Positions 11,643 through 24,600 of a stretch of 64,000 nt of DNA are shown here, piece by piece (within the stretch, counting starts at the first letter, position 1; each line of letters begins with the position of its first letter). The notes under the pieces were generated by a model that was not told the origin of the DNA, made no database searches, and was given only the letters and a program-made list of their open reading frames with translations. The stretch comes from Nageia nagi (lineage: Eukaryota > Pinophyta), in the NCBI GenBank assembly GCA_050084985.1, contig JBITNC010000001.1:11036001-11100000 (forward strand), written 5' to 3'. The position numbers were made by a program, and so were the translations under genes.

Positions 11643-12753
11643 TCAAAAATATTTAGAACCTAACAACATGTATTTGTACATATTTTTCTCATTGAATACA
11701 ACATATGTACTTCTAATGATTTTATGATTATCAACATCCCATAATCTATAACCCAAACCATCAACTCCATTCCTAGTGAAATAGAATTTTTGTGACTTTG
11801 TATTAAGTTTTTTTCTATACTCTTTATCAATATGTGAAAATTCTTCACAACTAAAGACTCTTTGGAATGAGTAGTTCACCATTTGACTTGTCCACATCTC
11901 CTTTATAGTGCCTCCATCTAAAGCCATAGATGGACCTTATTAATCAAGTAAATAATAGTATAACAACATTAGCCCAAAATTCAAAGGTAATCCCACATGT
12001 ATCCTCATGCTTATAGCCATTTACAAGATAGTCATATTCATTCTTTTTGTAAAACCATTTTCTTGTGAAGTTATAGGAAACCACCTTAATCATTCTAATG
12101 CCATATTATGAACAAAATGTATCAAACTCTTTACTACAAAATTCACCCAATACAAATTGTATATTTCACTTTAAACTTGTTTCATTTTCAACTAATGCCT
12201 TCCAAACCTTAATTATTTCAAACACATCAGATTTACTCTTAATGCAATACATCGATATATTTCTAGTAGAGTAATAAATAAAATGAGATAACTTCTGAAG
12301 GATCCCACACATCTATATGAACCAACTCTAACTTTTGGTTTTTCCTTTATTTTCCAAATTTTAGAAAACTAACTCTACTTTATTTACCATACACACAATA
12401 TTCACAAAACCCATGTTAGTCTCTTCTAGTTTTAGAAGAAAACATCTAGAATGTAAGATTTTCATACCTTTCTCACTCATGTGCCCTAGTCTATTATGCC
12501 ATAGTGTTTTATCTTCAACTATTGAAATAATATTTATGGAGTAACCGAATATATTTGTGAGAAAATAAAGAGTGCCTACCAAATTACCCTTTGCATCCAC
12601 CATTGAACCTTTTGTTACCTTCCAACTAGAATTAAAAAATGCAACCATATACCCTTCCTTATCCAATTTACATGTTGATATTAGATTTCTTTTAAGATCT
12701 AAAATGTGTCTTGCATCATAAATAATCCATTGTGCACCATTAGGTAATTTCAT
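11643..12753 (-). pseudogene. Cop1-a pol: GAG-pre-integrase and integrase, truncated
   Basis: Minus-strand reading begins in the pre-integrase region (12753-12361; DARHILDLKRNLIST and LWHNRLGHMSEKGMKIL), passes into the integrase core (LELVHIDVWDPS near 12330) and the block QENGFTKRMN near 12060, and ends after the conserved block GLGYRLWD near 11740. Integrase would insert the cDNA into chromosomes. The first catalytic Asp is present, but the catalytic Glu position is Lys (codon 12045-12047). Sequence homology to Cop1-b ends near 11680, so reverse transcriptase, RNase H and the 3' LTR are lost. Confidence 0.75.
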
Positions 12754-13790
12754 TTCTATATTGCTAATACCAAAAATTTTGCATGGGTGTGCATTACCTA
12801 ATAATACTTGACCATAGTCACCTTATGTGCAGTTTGTCAAATATTCTTTATGTGAGGTAGCATGAAATGAAGCACCCGAAATAATAACCCAATAGTCACA
12901 ATTTTTATGAAGATACATTATTAGATCATCTTGTAATATCTTACTAACTATGTTTGCCTCTTAATTACTTGTTATTTCACTATTATTACTACCTTCTACT
13001 TTTTTGCCTTTTCTATTCCAACAATCATTTTTAATGTAACCCTTTTTACCACAATGCCAACATTCCAATCTAGTTTTACCTTTTGATTATGATCTCCCTT
13101 TGGATTTTTCCTTTGACATGCTTCTTATCCTTTCCCTTTATCTTCCCCTTGTCTCCACCATGAGAGTAGCATCTGTAGACCTTCTTCTCATATCTTCACT
13201 TAGTATAATTCCAACAATTTCATCAAAGACCATTTTTGCATTAGAAGAAGAGTTATGAATAGCTATGACAAAACTATTCTAATTATTCAAAAGAGAACAC
13301 AATATTAAAAAAGACCTTATTTCATATTAAAACTCTATCTTGATTGAATTTAATTGATTTGTGACTGTATTAAACTAATTAACATGATTTTGGACTGAAC
13401 TACCTTTAGTCATCTTCATTTTAAATAAGTTTTTCATCATGTATACTTTGTTTGAGGTGGATGGATTTTCATACATTTTAGCAAGTTTATAAATTACACC
13501 TTTAGTTATTTTATTTCCTACAATATTGAAATATAAACTAGAACTTACACAAAATATAATAGCCCCCCAAAGCCTTTCTATCCAACAAGTTCCAATCTTC
13601 ATCACTCAAGGATGAGGATTTTTTATTCTTATCTTAAAGAGGTTGGTAGAGGTCATTTTTGTAGAGGTAGTATTCTATTTCCATTATCCATAATTTAAAA
13701 CCTTACTTATTAAATCTTTCAACCTTCAACCTACCTTCTTCTTCCATATGCTCCTCTTAGTTCCAATCTACAAGCAAGATTCACCTAGCA
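12754..13790 (-). pseudogene. Cop1-a gag and protease, broken
   Basis: On the minus strand, gag runs from about 13790: the open stretch 13605-13375 has the copia UBN2 signature (MYENPSTSNKVYMMKNLF, then NHVN). A zinc knuckle CWHCGKKGYIKNDC lies at about 13064-13023 with the His replaced by Tyr. The protease region near 12900-12850 shows SGASFHATSHKE, where the catalytic Asp before SG is no longer seen. Multiple frameshifts. Collinear with Cop1-b 39420-40330. Confidence 0.7.
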
Positions 13791-13809
13791 AAGTCCAACA
13801 AAAGCACAA

Positions 13810-13821
13810 GCTTTGATACCA
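13810..13821 (-). other. Primer-binding site of Cop1-a
   Basis: Minus strand TGGTATCAAAGC, complementary to the 3' end of initiator Met tRNA apart from one base, two bases from the LTR end at 13824. Standard for copia. Confidence 0.85.
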
Positions 13822-13823
13822 CT

Positions 13824-14143
13824 TGTTAGGTTTAAACAATTGCAAATAAACTTGAGTATAATCCTTATACTCCTTGGAAAAATAATAAATAAATATATTA
13901 AAATTAAAATAGTAAGCAATCACATAATGAAAGTGAGATAAGAAATTAATATGGTTCACCCAATGTGATATACTCCATGGAGAATATTTTAACCCTTTGC
14001 ATTATCATCAATCTTCTAAGTCATACAAGAAACAAACCAACAACATAACCTTGCTACAACCTTCACTTTAGAGTATAACAAAATCTCTCTACAAATCTCT
14101 CTCAAACTCTCAACATGAACAATATGAAAATCATCACTATAAC
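13824..14143 (-). repeat. Shared Cop1 LTR, left fragment
   Basis: Plus strand starts TGTTAGGTTTAAACAATT next to the PBS and matches 40376-40695 of the intact Cop1 LTR. It is interrupted at 14144 by Gyp1. The remainder of the same LTR resumes at 36475. Confidence 0.85.
14139..14143. repeat. Target-site duplication of Gyp1, left copy (ATAAC)
   Basis: ATAAC precedes the left Gyp1 LTR; ACAAC (36470-36474) follows the right LTR, one transition apart. The undisturbed site in the other Cop1 LTR reads tataacaagctc near 40691, confirming the 5-bp duplication. Confidence 0.85.
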
Positions 14144-14780
14144 TGTAGACATCTAAAAATGAATTATTATTTATTAAATAATTCATTTTATAGCATTAAG
14201 GGATATTTATTGTAAAAGGGGGTAAAAATATACCCAAGGCAATGTAATCAATGTAATGGATCATTATATGATGTAAAGGGTGTAAAATATCAAAGAATAC
14301 ACCATAAATAATGTAATGTATAATGATCCCAAGAATCAAAGAGGATCAAGACATTACTATAAAATAATATCAAAGGCAATGCAAATAAGATCATGCGAGA
14401 ACATCAGAAAATACCAAGAGAGAGATATGAAAACATGCAAGATCACTCTATCCTACCAAAAATAGTATTTTATAACGTCACCTTTGGATATATCTATTAA
14501 ACCCTTCATCTCATTTTTGCATATATTTTATTTTGTTTGTAGATATGCTTATCCCAAGTAGTTAACAATGTGTTATCATAGATCGTTAATGACATGTGTT
14601 TCTTATGATGCATTGTGGTGATTGATGAATGGTTGCTGTTAATTCAAGTTTATATGAATGCGATGAAGGTACATTGATTGTCATGTTTAGTTGATGCCAT
14701 ATTTCTCATATATGCTTCAATTACATATTGTAGACAAATTGTGCATTGATTTTTCATTTATGCATTATTTTTAGTCTACA
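14144..14780 (+). repeat. Gyp1 5' LTR (637 bp)
   Basis: TGTAGACATC...TCTACA. Aligns end to end with 35833-36469, roughly 85-90 percent identical by eye. A PBS candidate starts with TGGTGAACTC at 14784, but I could not assign a tRNA. Confidence 0.85.
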
Positions 14781-14899
14781 TTTTGGTGAACTCAACTATT
14801 TCGATTCATATTGCCCTATCAATGAGATCTCACATAAATTTTATAATAGATCAACACTGTTAGCATCATTCATAAACTAATTTTAGGCCATCATAGATA

Positions 14900-16086
14900 T
14901 AAAAATAGAGCAAACCATATCAAAGATAGCTAAATTGATAAGTGATTTATATAAGCAAATAAATGCATTGAAAAGCTTTGGTAGGTCATCAAAAATGCTA
15001 GATCCTATCATAGTTGTAAGGATAACCAATCTTGACAATAGCAAGAAACTCTAGCAAAGTGAAGAAGATTATGATGGTGTATTCAACTCACCCTTATAAG
15101 ATGATATTTGCAATTATCCCCTACCACCCAAGCATAAGGCCCCCTAGTTTGAAATGTTTAGTGGTCACCAAGACCCAAAGCAACATCTTATCATATTTTA
15201 GGAGGAGTGCTTGTTTAAATTAGGATAACATGAGAAATTGATGACCAAATTTTTCCCAAGGAGTTTAAAATATGATTTTAGTCAATGGTTCTATAATTTT
15301 TCTAAAGGATCAATTGATTCATTTAAGTCATTCATCAAAGCATTTATGGTTCAATACAAGCATAACATTAAATAGCAAGGAATAGTTATAGAGTTATGCA
15401 TTATGCATCAAGGAAATAGTGAAACCCTAAAGAAGTATATTCCAAGGTTCAAAAGGTATGGTAATCTATTCATAGTAAATTGGATAAAAGTGAAATTTGT
15501 GGTATATTTAGAGATTCTATTTTCCCAATCATTAACTTGCATGCTCCAAGTAACAAGAATGTTGGATTTGAGGTATTAGTACAAGAGTTATTGTAAAAAG
15601 ATAAAGTTTTGGTTGAGCTAGGAGAAATCAAGTACACATATACTTCTTGCACTAAGTAGAATTGAAAGACATATACAAAGAAGGAATAAAAGATAGTACA
15701 TATGGCTGATACACCTATTTCTCGACCTAAATTGATAAGATGACATAAGGTATACATTTCCAATTCAACCAAGGTTTATTATGAGGGATATTATGAAAAT
15801 AAGTTTATTTTATCCATTAGAGAAAATAGCTCAAGATTATAATGTTCCTATAGGAAAATTTGATGCTTATTGTACATATCATCAAAGAAAGGGTCTTGCC
15901 ACAAATGTCTATAAAGCATTGGAGGTAGCAATTCATGATCTCATTGCTCAAGGGAAATATCAGATTGATCAAATAAATTTAGATCAGAAAATGATAATGA
16001 GTACAATTTCATTTGACAAACAATTTTATGTTGGGTTACAAAGGGGGCATCTAAGACATGCTCAAAATTCAGTCACCATTGAATAA
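14900..16086 (+). pseudogene. Gyp1 gag, broken
   Basis: Plus-strand reading in changing frames shows a gypsy capsid region: LKYDFSQWFYNF and GSIDSFKSFIKAF (about 15260-15350), then QGNSETLKKYIPRFKRYG (about 15410-15465). This corresponds to the Tat-type 'W...L...SI.SF..L...F' block. The open stretch 15781-16086 ends the protein and contains YCTYHQRKG...A..DLI (about 15870-15950), a degenerate version of the 'C.YH...GH.T..C..L...I..LI' knuckle with the last Cys lost. Gag would build the particle. Stops around 15374, 15660 and 15740 kill it. Confidence 0.65.
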
Positions 16087-16309
16087 GTAAGTATCCCACC
16101 AGATCCAAAAATATATAGTATGATTAAGCAATTGAAAACTACTCCTACCAAGATTAGTTTGTATGATATTATATCCACATCTAATACACATAGGGAGATA
16201 TTATATTCTTTGTTCAAGAAAGAAACAATCCCTACAAATATGTTTCCTACCATGTTTTCTAAAAATCTTAGGTCTATTAAGAAATGAGATGTAATCTCTT
16301 TTAACAAAT

Positions 16310-16740
16310 CTGAAAAGCTTAGTAAAGAACTCCTTCATGAATGCTTAGCTTTGTATATCACACCTATGATAGATGGATGGGAGATAAAAAGGACATTGGT
16401 AGATAATGGATCAGCTATTAATGTGCGTTCTCAAAAAATTTTGATACAACTTCAAGGAAAAAGTGTAGAAATACCTCCTTTAGAAGAAGCTACATTCCAA
16501 ATAAGGGCATATATAGCTCATAAAAAAATTCAATTGGGATTGCTACAATTTTTATAACAATATGAGTTAGAATAATTACAACTAAATTTTAGATGGTGGA
16601 TTCAAATTTGTCATATAATTTATTATTAGGAAGACTTGGCTTCATGATATGGATGCAGTCCCATCTACTATACATGGAAGATTGAAAAGTGAATATCATG
16701 ATGAGGTCCATATAGTACTTGGTGATCCATAACCATATGC
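16310..16740 (+). pseudogene. Gyp1 retroviral-type aspartic protease, broken
   Basis: The open stretch 16351-16557 begins MYITPMIDGWEIKRTLVDN and continues GSAINV: the pepsin-like active-site segment, here D-N-G-S where most families have D-T/S-G. The C-terminal half (about 16600-16735) is out of frame; LLGRLGF and then HDMDAVPSTIHG recall the conserved 'LLGR.W.H...A.PST.H' tail of gypsy proteases. It would cut the Gag-Pol polyprotein. Confidence 0.65.
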
Positions 16741-17689
16741 TTTTGTAATGCAATATAATTTAAATAATTCATAAGTACTTGTCCTAAATATAATATTTAA
16801 CCCTCATATTGTAGAAACTAGCATGAGAACCTACATAATTGAGATTGTTGATCTATTTATATTTGTTAAATATTTTGGACAGCCAAAAATTATCTCTATT
16901 AAAGACCATCATTAGTGTTCCATCCTAATTAAAGTTTTTTAGTGGTGTGAAAATAATGAATACAAAGAGGGATCTTGGTCTATAGAAATAATATCACCTA
17001 GTCCAGAGAGGTCAATGAACAATCACAAGGAAAATAAAAGGGGTAAAATATTTCTATCTCCTTTTGTTCATAAGTATATGATTGAAAATTACAAATATAA
17101 AGGAGGGGATTTGGAAAAATATGATAAAGGGATGTTTTTTTTCTTACAAGTTCAAAAGCACAAAAAAATAAGGACAAATTGGGTAGTGATAAAAATACTA
17201 AATAAATAATGGGTCCTATCAAATTTGTAAAAGAGTGCAACTTGATTGAAACTTTTGATGATATTGATGAAGATCTATGTCTTGATGATACTATACCTCT
17301 TGAGTTTTATTTCTTCAGTATTGATGATGATATTCTAAAATACTTGGGGGCATATTCAAAATTGCCTAAGTCTAATGAAAAGCAAAAAGCAAGTACATTC
17401 TCAATGAGTATGCATATTTTGGACAAGAAGTGAATTTCAATGAAGTTTTTCAAATTCAACAAGAAGATGGTGATACAAGTAACATACAAGGATTAGAATA
17501 ATTGCCTTCATTATTATAGAAAAAGGATGAACTCACATTCCTAGTTGAAGAGTTAGTGGATGTCAACATTGGAACAAGTGATGAGAAAAGATTGGTTAAA
17601 GTTGGAGTAGCCATCCCTACACCATACTAAGAAAAGTACAAAAATAAATTTATTAAACAATTTTTCTTGGTCCTATGCTAATATGCCTA
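16741..17689 (+). other. Gyp1 protease-RT linker
   Basis: Coding linker between protease and reverse transcriptase, as in other Tat-type elements. The open stretch 17209-17433 translates to an acidic peptide with FDDIDEDLCLDDTIP. 17015-17209 is basic and probably in another frame of the same linker. No catalytic motif. Confidence 0.4.
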
Positions 17690-19141
17690 GTTTAGATCCT
17701 TCTTTTTTCATGCATAATTTACCACTTAAAGATGGATCCAAGCTAATTAAACATAAAATAAGAAATATGCATCCTTCTAAAGCTTTGTTAGTCAAAACGA
17801 GATAGAGAAATATTTGAATGTTGGGTTCATTAAACTAATTGATTATTCAAAATGGATGGATAACATCATTCCTATCATAAAACCAAATGAATAAATTAGG
17901 GTTTGTATTGATTTTTGTGATATCACTCATGCTTGTCTAAAAGATGATTTCCCATTGCCTAATATTGATATGATTATGGATAGTATTACTTGTCAGGATA
18001 CTTTATCTTTTATGGATGGATTTTCTAGATATAATCAAATACTAATCAATCCAACTGATCAACATAAGACTACTTTCACTATAACATGAGGAAATTTTTA
18101 TTGCAAGGTTATGCCTTTTGGATTAAAAAATTCAGGTGCTACTTACCAAAGAGCTATGGTGTTAATGTTCCATTAGCACATTCATATATCAGTAGATGTA
18201 TATGTTGATGATATCTTGGTAAATTCAAAGCAAGGCCAATACCATTTAGATCTCTTTGAAGAGTTATTCCAAATCTTAAAAAGGTACAAGCTTAGACTCA
18301 AACCTCAAAAGTGTGCTTTTGGTGTTACTTTAGGAAAGTTACTTGGTTTTATGGTTTCAAAAAGAGGAATTGAGGTAGATCCTAAAAATGTAAAAGCCAT
18401 AGGAAGCATGCCTACACCAAAGAACCTCAAGAAATTAAGGATTCTTCAAGGTAAGATAAATTCGGTAAGAAGATTCATTTCCTAACTTGGAGATAATTGT
18501 AGGCCATTTAATCATTTGATAAAAAAATATGTCAAGTTTGTGTGAGATGAAAAATATCAAAAAGCATTTAAAGATATAAACCAATACTATTTGAATCCTC
18601 CTATCTTAGTGCCTATGGATTTTACAAAACTATCTTATTTGTATATATCTTCCACATTGTATGCCTTGGGGGTAATGTTTTGTCAAAAGGATGATGAGAA
18701 CAATGAAAGGGAAATCTACTACCTTAGTAAAACTCTTGTTGATTATGAAACTAGATACACTCCTATGGAAAAGCTTTGCTTTGGTATTATTTTTTCTACA
18801 AAAAAATTGAGGCACTATCTTTTATTTTGCACTACATTTGTTGTTATCCTAGTTAACCCACTAAAATATCTTGTAGCAAAACAAAAATTTTTAGGTAGGG
18901 TAGAAAAATGGTTGATGTTATTGCAAGAATTTGATATCAATATGGTAAAGCAAAAGTTTATGAAAAGGCAAGAAAAATTAGAATTTATCATAGAATTCCC
19001 TTAGAATGATGGTATAGTGATACATGAAGAATTCCTAGATGAATATAAGGGTGATCCACATTGTTACCAACATGTAGACCTTATTGAAGGCCATCAACGA
19101 TATGATTTTGATGAGATGATAATTCTAGATGAGTACATGTG
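17690..19141 (+). pseudogene. Gyp1 reverse transcriptase and first RNase H, interrupted
   Basis: Reverse transcriptase motifs in order: WMDNIIPIIKPN and RVCIDFCDIT (about 17850-17925), DDFPLPNID (about 17943), KVMPFGLKNSGATYQRAM (about 18105-18160), the catalytic YVDD (about 18200-18211), then KCAFGV, GKLLGF and LRILQGKINSVRRFI (18216-18485). RNase H follows at about 18590-18990 (LYISSTLYALGVMFCQ, YLSKTLVDYETRY, RHYLL). Together these copy the RNA genome into DNA and remove the RNA strand. In-frame stops near 17892, 18087 and 18173. The reading frame runs into the left end of Gyp2-a at 19142 and resumes at 32943 in the second RNase H. Confidence 0.85.
19137..19141. repeat. Target-site duplication of Gyp2-a, left copy (ATGTG)
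   Basis: ATGTG before the left LTR; GTGTG (32943-32947) after the right LTR, one transition apart. Removing the insert and one copy leaves the Gyp1 reading frame continuous across the site, which independently confirms the duplication. Confidence 0.8.
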
Positions 19142-20801
19142 TGTTGATCTGTATAGCATAACCTCAAGGGTTTGGTCTAGTTGTGTTCTCCACTACCAAC
19201 AAAAATAGGTTCCTTGAAATAGTAGAAGGTGGTGGGAATGCACTTGTGTTGGTTTTTTGCTCAATCTATTATTTATAGGCTAGTTCCTATCTATATTTAA
19301 GGTTAAAAGCAATAGGAAAGGAATAAAAAGATGAAGAGTTACAAGAAAGAGATAAATAAATAAACAAATAAAATAAGAAATTTACAACCCAAGCATTGTA
19401 GCACAGGCAACAATCCATAGCCAAGATTAAGAATAGTTAACTATCTCACACCTAGGGTCTCGTAATCACAATACATAGCCATAATTTGAAGAAACACATA
19501 ATATTCATAAAAGAAATAATAGCCACTTTGTTGCAAGAGGAAAAGGCATTATCTATTGTATTATCATATGTGAATAGCTCTTATAGATTTGGGCAAATTT
19601 GCTAAAATGTCCAACCTTTTTTATTTCTAAAAGCTAGCTATTTATACAACTTCCCCCCTCCTTGGGTTGTTGGGTTTCATTAATATACATTATTACTAGT
19701 ATTGAATGAAATAACTAAAATAGCAATATTTACATAAATGTTACAATTGTGCTAGATTATACAATGAATAAGTACTAATCAACATAACTATCTAAAAATT
19801 TGTAATTTTTGGTTAGCCATATCTATAAAGTTGCAATCCTTCTGACATGTCATTGACTGCTCCTTCTTCGACCCTATAGTTGATTGAATATAACACTATA
19901 GCTGATTGAAGATAGCATTGTAGCTAATTGAAGATAACATTTTACCTAATTGAGTAGTTATTTAATTACACATTGGTTGGTACAATTTGGTATTATGCCT
20001 TATCAAATGCTATCTATTTCTCTATAATCTTTATGATCTCTACTATGGATGTTAGTAATCAGAGTAATGATGGTTGATAGATATTATGTTCACTTGGTTT
20101 AAGAAGAATTACCTCTATTATGTGGAAATGAGTTGGTGTCAAGACATTAACAGGGCGCTCAGGGTCAAACACTTAAAGATGAAGTGGACCGTGATGTTCT
20201 TTCTCTTGCATTACTCTTACACTTGCTTGGTAGGCTATATGTTCTTCTTTCAAGCTCTATCAATGATCTAGTTCTTTCAAGACCCATTAATTTTTACCAA
20301 AAAATATGACATCATCTCTCAAAATCCTTGAGCTCTGTTGATTTTCTTCAAAAGTTGAACTTTGAATGTGTACAAGTTTTGAACATTTATACCAACAATT
20401 CCTAGAGAATTTAAGGTCATAAATATAATTACGATAAATTTTTACATACATGAATCATGGGTACACTAACAAAGATGACATGACTCTTGAGTATACTGAA
20501 AAAGATGACATGACTCCTAGGCACTCTCAACTCCCAATCACTAAAGAATAAAAGAATATAGAATTGGCATAACTCTTATTGACATAACTCTTGAGTATTA
20601 AAAAAAATGACTCTTGACATCCTAAGGAAAAGAAATGAGAAGAAGAGGTATTTAGAATTAAATGATACAAAAAACTTTAAAAGAATAATATTCTCCCAGG
20701 CACTCTTATATACATAACTCTCAAACAATAAAGAATGAAATAATGAAGAATAAAAATAATATAATTACCCTAATTTTTTAGTGTTATTCTAAAGGAATAC
20801 A
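19142..20801 (-). repeat. Gyp2-a 3' LTR (1660 bp)
   Basis: Plus-strand ends TGTTGATC...GGAATACA. Aligns along its whole length with 31263-32942. On the minus strand TATAAATAG lies at 19638-19646. It also contains a 22-bp minisatellite (19877-19956) and a twice-repeated gatgacatgactc (about 20476-20518). Confidence 0.85.
19877..19956. repeat. 22-bp minisatellite inside Gyp2-a LTR
   Basis: Units starting at 19877, 19899, 19921 and a partial one at 19943, each like tagctgattgaagataacat. The other LTR has the same array at 32006, 32028, 32050 and 32072. It therefore predates insertion of this copy. Confidence 0.75.
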
Positions 20802-20989
20802 ATCTTTTAGTGGCTCTTTGGGGTCTCTACCTACTAGAGAATAGAACTCTTTAACTGCTGCTCCTAGTGGCTTGCCCAGAAGTGGGCCTGGTTGCAATCT
20901 CAATTCCTGCCATCATGTCTAGTGGGAGAAATGGTTGCATTCTTTTATTTAGATCACTTAGATCTTTATAATCAGATTGTGATAGGATG

Positions 20990-23900
20990 GGGGATGCTTT
21001 AATCTTCTTTTTGTCTACTTTGAACCCTTCTAGGACACTATTTAGCCTTCCATAATGTAAAACTTTTATAATGTCTTCCTAAGTGAACTCATTTATTTAT
21101 TGCAGATCTAAGATTTATGTATTAGAAAAGGATTTTTCCAAGAATTGAATGGTATTGGCCACCCAATTGGCAACACCACCCTGTACATTTTGCTCTTCCC
21201 ATAATTTGGGAACTTTTATTTCAATTAAAGAATTAAAGAATTTGTTAATAAATCTTAGCTCTGTTGTGAGCTAGTGTATATTAATATCCATGTTAAATAC
21301 TACACTTTGGAGTTCACAAATTTCTTGGATCCTCTTCTAATATGACTAGTTTGGCTTGGAGGAGATTGTTGCAAACTCCTTTTCAGTTAAAATTCTCAAT
21401 CAAACTTGCATCCTTTCCAAAATTGCTATAGGTATATCAAGAGCTAGCTTATGAAGAGCATTTTGAGCATGAAATTATTTAATGGCTTGTATAGCTTCTT
21501 TCTTAAGGCGATACAAGTGAGATAATATTCTCATTCTATCACTAACTTACTCTACCAAGGATTTCTTGAAGTTCTTCATGAGAAGTAATAATTTTGCATT
21601 ATCATCTTATAAAACTTTATTTGCTATGCTAATAGCGTGCATCTTGAACTCAAATTATTTAATATTCTAAGCATCAATGACTGTAGCTTGAGCTTTGAGC
21701 TCTTCTATCATTTGATTTTCAACATCTAGCTTAGTTCTTGATGTTGCCATGCTCTTATCAAACTCTATTTTCTATTTCTCAAGGCTTATAATCAATTCTT
21801 TATTCTTATTCTATAATTCGACTACTATTTTATCTTTAAGGGAGCAATCTATCTTATACTAATCAATTTTTTTATTCAATTTCTCTATTTTTGTCTCCAT
21901 TGCTTAAAGACTTTTACCAGCTACCATTAAAGTATTTATAAGAAATCTAGACTATTTAATAGCTAGTGCACTCTAGATATTTACATATATTACTACCATG
22001 GGAGTAAAATGTAGCCTTCTTTGAAAGGAATCTGTGCAATTTTCATATCTCCCAATTCTGATACTTTACTCAAAATTCTTGATTGTTGCTTAAGGAGCAC
22101 AGGAGATTTATTAACAAATGTTGCCCAATCAATGGGCTCTATAATTTGTGTAAAAAAAATTGATTTTATTTCCTCTTGCAATACTATAGGAATAAAAGAA
22201 TAAGTAGAAATAATTCCACTTGCAATAGGTATCTCAATTTGTTGAATTGGTTGGGACTACTAGGGAGGTGTCAACTGGTGGACCTTTGGTTCAGGATCAG
22301 CTTCTTCCATGGCCTCACCTTATTCTTCAAGCTTATCCATTAGGATAAAGTCCTTTTTTTTTAATTCATCATCATCATCACCATCTCCTAATCCTCCTTT
22401 GGGTGCATCTACCCTACTTTATGGAATTTGGCTCTATCCTTCTTCTAGGGTTTCTATTTATTTTTGTTCTTGAGCTTGTTCTATAGCACTAGTATTTGTA
22501 TCCTTAGGCTGTTTAAGCTCTTCTATATCAAAAAATTTTATTACCACCTTTGATACTTCTTCTATTTCTTTTGTAGGTGAAGCTACAATTATTTGTGACT
22601 GTGACCTTGCTGTAATCGATTGGGGCTTTTTTATAGGCACCTATTCCTTCTCCAATATCTACTACCTTTAAGCAAGGGTTTAAACTTCTCTTTTCTTTTT
22701 GGGAGAAGGTTCTTGAGAAGGAGTGGTGGTGTCTAAAAGGTTTTGTTCTCCCTTACTTAGAGTCTAAACCATGTTATATGGTTATCCTATTTGCACTATC
22801 CTTGCCTCTGCAGTAGTTTTCCCATGAAAATGAGGAGGAAGAGGTTATCCCAACTCTAGTAGAGGATAACTAGAATACTCTACCTCCCAATATTTATCAT
22901 ATTTGAATTTTTCAAATAATTCACTCTCAATATGGTGAATTTTTATGGTATATTCAAATTTGAATCTTGTAAAATAATGAATTTTATTGGTACCCACACT
23001 AAGATATGCTAATTGGGTGAGGATCTCTGGGTTAAGGATAAAATCTTGTCTCTTATTTTTCTAGTTTTTTTATTTTCTTATTCCTTCCAAGGCCATCTAA
23101 GCCTTATTTAGAGTTACAAATTCTCAATTTGGGTATATATTTGCCTCCTACTTAATTTTATTTATAAAATATTCTATATGGGGCATACTATCGTAGATAA
23201 ATACTAAACATTTTTTGCTAGTATTTATTATTTATGTCATCTCTCATGATGGGTCATACATCCACGTAATTCCCACCATATCCAACTTGAAATTTTATAC
23301 AATGAATTGGGCTATGCTATCTTTACATCCTATCTATAAAAGAGTAAAAGTTTTAGTAGAAATTGGTATATCTACAATATACTTAAAATTACCTCCAAAC
23401 CTATATTTACTCTCTATGCAAAAATTTGTCTACCCATATCTATTGAATACAACTAGGGGGTAACATATTTAGGCAAAAACAAGGGTTTATCAAAATACCC
23501 ATACCTGATTATTATGTTACAATTTCTCAAGAAGTACCAATCACTGATTTTATTTCTACCTTATAGCTCCCTTATTGTGCTTTTTTATAGCCTACTGGGG
23601 AGTTTTCCAATCAAAATTTTTACTACATTTGCATTAAAAATTTCCATGAACTCATAGTAGGATCTATGCAACTTGGTCAAAATTGGCACCATCAGGTCAA
23701 TTAGCATCGATGCAGCACTAGAATTGGTCAACTCAACTAGGAGCCTTGCCTCTATAAGTTTGTCCAAATTTTGATGGGCAAGGAGCCACCAAAGATATGA
23801 AGAATGTCTAAAATATAATTTTTCAATCTTAAACAAATAACTTTTAATTTTTTTGAGTATAAAAGTTGGAAAGTCATAGCAGACATGGGCTTTAGAAATG

Positions 23901-24600
23901 TTATAAGCCATATGCACCATGGCTTTATCTACTTCAATCTGGATCTTCTTTCCCAGGATGATTATGAGTGCCTATAGTACTTGTCTATCTTTCTTTTTTT
24001 CAAAAAGAGCTATCTAGTAGCTCAATAAGAGTTTAGCTTTTCTACTCTCCTAGTACCTCTCATTGATCTAGCTCAACATTTCATTGTAATTGATATAAAA
24101 ATCATATTTTTGCTTTTTCAAATCAATTTATTTTTTAACATGAAATGTTCAATTTTCTAGAATATACAATGCTTGGACATTGGTGTCAAAAGAGTAATCT
24201 AGCACTACTTCAAACACCAATTCAGAAGTATCTCCCTCCTCAATGCTTTTGAACATTCCAATTTGGTACCCCTTTTGATGATGCCTGTGTGCTAGGGAGT
24301 AAAAGAGCTCAGGGTAGGTGAGGATTTATAAGGCACATAATATGCCAAGCCTTGATCAATAATAACATCTCTCTTTGAATGAGAAAGTGACTTTCCTTTT
24401 CTAGTCACTTCAAGTGTCTTAAGCTTCAAAAGAACATAGTTAGGGTTAGCTCTCCATGTATCCATATGATTAATTACTCCCATATCAGTATAGTTCACTC
24501 CTAGTGCATTCTTGATATGTTATTCTAGTAAAGAGAGGAGGTCAGTGTCAAGTTATTCTACTTCAGCTACAGAGGATGATTGAGAGTTCACCATGATATT
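20990..24600 (-). pseudogene. Gyp2-a downstream ORF region (sense, function unknown)
   Basis: Lies between integrase and the 3' LTR, in the same sense as pol. Longest open pieces: 24498-24292 (MNYTDMGVINHMDTWRANPN), 23920-23585 (MVHMAYNISKAHVCYDF..., with SSYLWWLLAHQNL and YYEFMEIF), 22640-22458 and 22181-21993. Blocks WYFL, IIIRYGYF, FEYTIK and ANTIQFLEKSF are shared with Gyp2-b 4950-8170. A Pro/Glu/Lys-rich middle (about 22800-22250) is followed by a long Lys/Glu/Leu heptad-like stretch (about 21950-21500) that suggests a coiled coil. The total of about 3.6 kb would encode some 1000 or more residues. I recognise no known family; it is not obviously an Env. A captured plant transposon-associated or mobile-domain protein is one possibility. 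Confidence 0.6.

Noticed and set aside
14784-14800. Primer-binding site of Gyp1 starting TGGTGAACTC
   Set aside because: Position is right, but no tRNA 3' end I know matches beyond TGG; kept only as a candidate.
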